Of a DNA stretch of 64,000 nucleotides, positions 63,320-64,000 are shown in pieces. The notes beneath the pieces are model-generated. The model had not been told where the DNA came from. It was given only the letters and a program-made list of their open reading frames with translations, and searched no databases. The number at the start of each line of letters is the position of its first letter. Within the stretch, counting starts at the first letter, position 1. Origin of the DNA: Incurvaria masculella (taxonomy: Eukaryota; Arthropoda; Insecta; Lepidoptera; Incurvariidae); the NCBI GenBank assembly GCA_946894095.1, contig OX335656.1:2371001-2435000 (forward strand), read 5' to 3'. A program made the translations under genes and the position numbers.

Positions 63320-64000
63320 ACAAAATTCTTCTAATCAGTTTTGGCGAACAGAGAGATTCAACTTGATATATAGGACAATATACAAAATATTAATTAACTT
63401 AGTAGTACTGTTTCACCCTCTTGGCTTTGTAATTAACTATGAATGGAAACAATTAGCTTCATTACATCGTGCCACTCGCTGTAGCGACAAAACTTTCAAG
63501 ACTTTTCAAAAGGTCAGGCCTCTTTCAGGGCTATTCAATTGTATGTATGTATTGTGATGACCCTAGGTGCTTGTGAAGTTTCTGTTAAAATTGTGGGACT
63601 GACAGATATGTAGGTAGCATAACGCATTTTTTATGGTTTTGTTCAATGTTATCTTGGACAGAAACGTGTGTTGTTAGGGTTTTACGATTCATAGACACAG
63701 ATATGATCCATTCGCAAACGATCTACGTAATCGAACAGTCTAATAGAGGGAAAAAATCAACATATAAATTTATACAGGTATGAAACTACGTCTATAGGAA
63801 ATAAATGAACTGACGTTTTTCAAATCTTTTCAAGGTTTTCATTTTCTTCCATTATATGTATTATAAAGAGTAACACATTATTGAGTAATGATTTCCGTTA
63901 CATGAGGGGTTCTTTTAGACTTAACATAATCAAATGGTTGAAGTTCATCATTTACCAAAAGAATTTAATATTATTTGAAAGTGAACTAGAATCATCATCA
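63320..64000. other. Dab intron, nothing recognised
   Basis: AT-rich DNA with a 64-aa chance ORF. No exon with Dab PTB residues is seen before the edge. Confidence 0.35.

Overview
This window reads as a nuclear genome segment of a lepidopteran insect (moth or butterfly). It contains intron-split genes with animal splice sites, insect-type TTAGG tracts, mariner elements, CR1-, RTE- and jockey-type LINEs, and a dense set of short interspersed repeats. The repeats include a family that carries the conserved lepidopteran ends 'CCGGCCAAGTGCGAG' and 'GGGTACGGAACCCTAA'. Coding exons are very GC-rich and the introns are AT-rich and mostly transposon-derived.

Two host protein genes are recognisable. 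On the + strand, 2872-8160 is a complete four-exon gene for an SR-type splicing regulator of the SREK1 family (Drosophila Srp54): two RRMs, a conserved linker and a long RS domain, 591 aa. About 4.5 kb downstream, 12711-13376 is a diverged copy of its last RS exon. On the - strand, 62885 down to 21361 is a 41-kb gene for the endocytic PTB adaptor Disabled (Dab). I chained 18 exons whose splice phases agree throughout, giving 1394 residues plus a stop. The first exon seen is the end of the PTB domain, so the 5' exons lie beyond the right edge. A tRNA-Thr(UGU) gene sits antisense in a Dab intron at 39606-39678.

The left edge (1-784, - strand) is an open gag-like ORF1 of a jockey-type LINE that runs off the window. 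Two nearly complete CR1-like LINEs lie in Dab introns: one at about 25.1-30.0 kb (- strand, both ORFs open) and one at about 57.9-62.5 kb (+ strand, ORF2 open, ORF1 frameshifted). Two nearly identical mariners lie at 16.4-17.7 kb (transposase open) and 40.3-41.6 kb (one-base deletion).

The rest is non-autonomous repeats: several TTAA-flanked MITE families, often nested; long foldback elements; tRNA-headed SINEs; 5S-rRNA-like SINEs that seem to share a body with them; and tandem repeats. The most unusual arrangements are a run of TTAA elements joined at shared TTAA sites (54133-55931), a palindromic module element inside another MITE with a clean 9-bp duplication (31695-32335), two foldbacks with TTAGG tracts in their loops, the duplicated RS exon, and a long Arg/Glu/Asp-rich segment in the Dab tail. 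I saw no dedicated gene system (defence locus, gene cluster or CRISPR).
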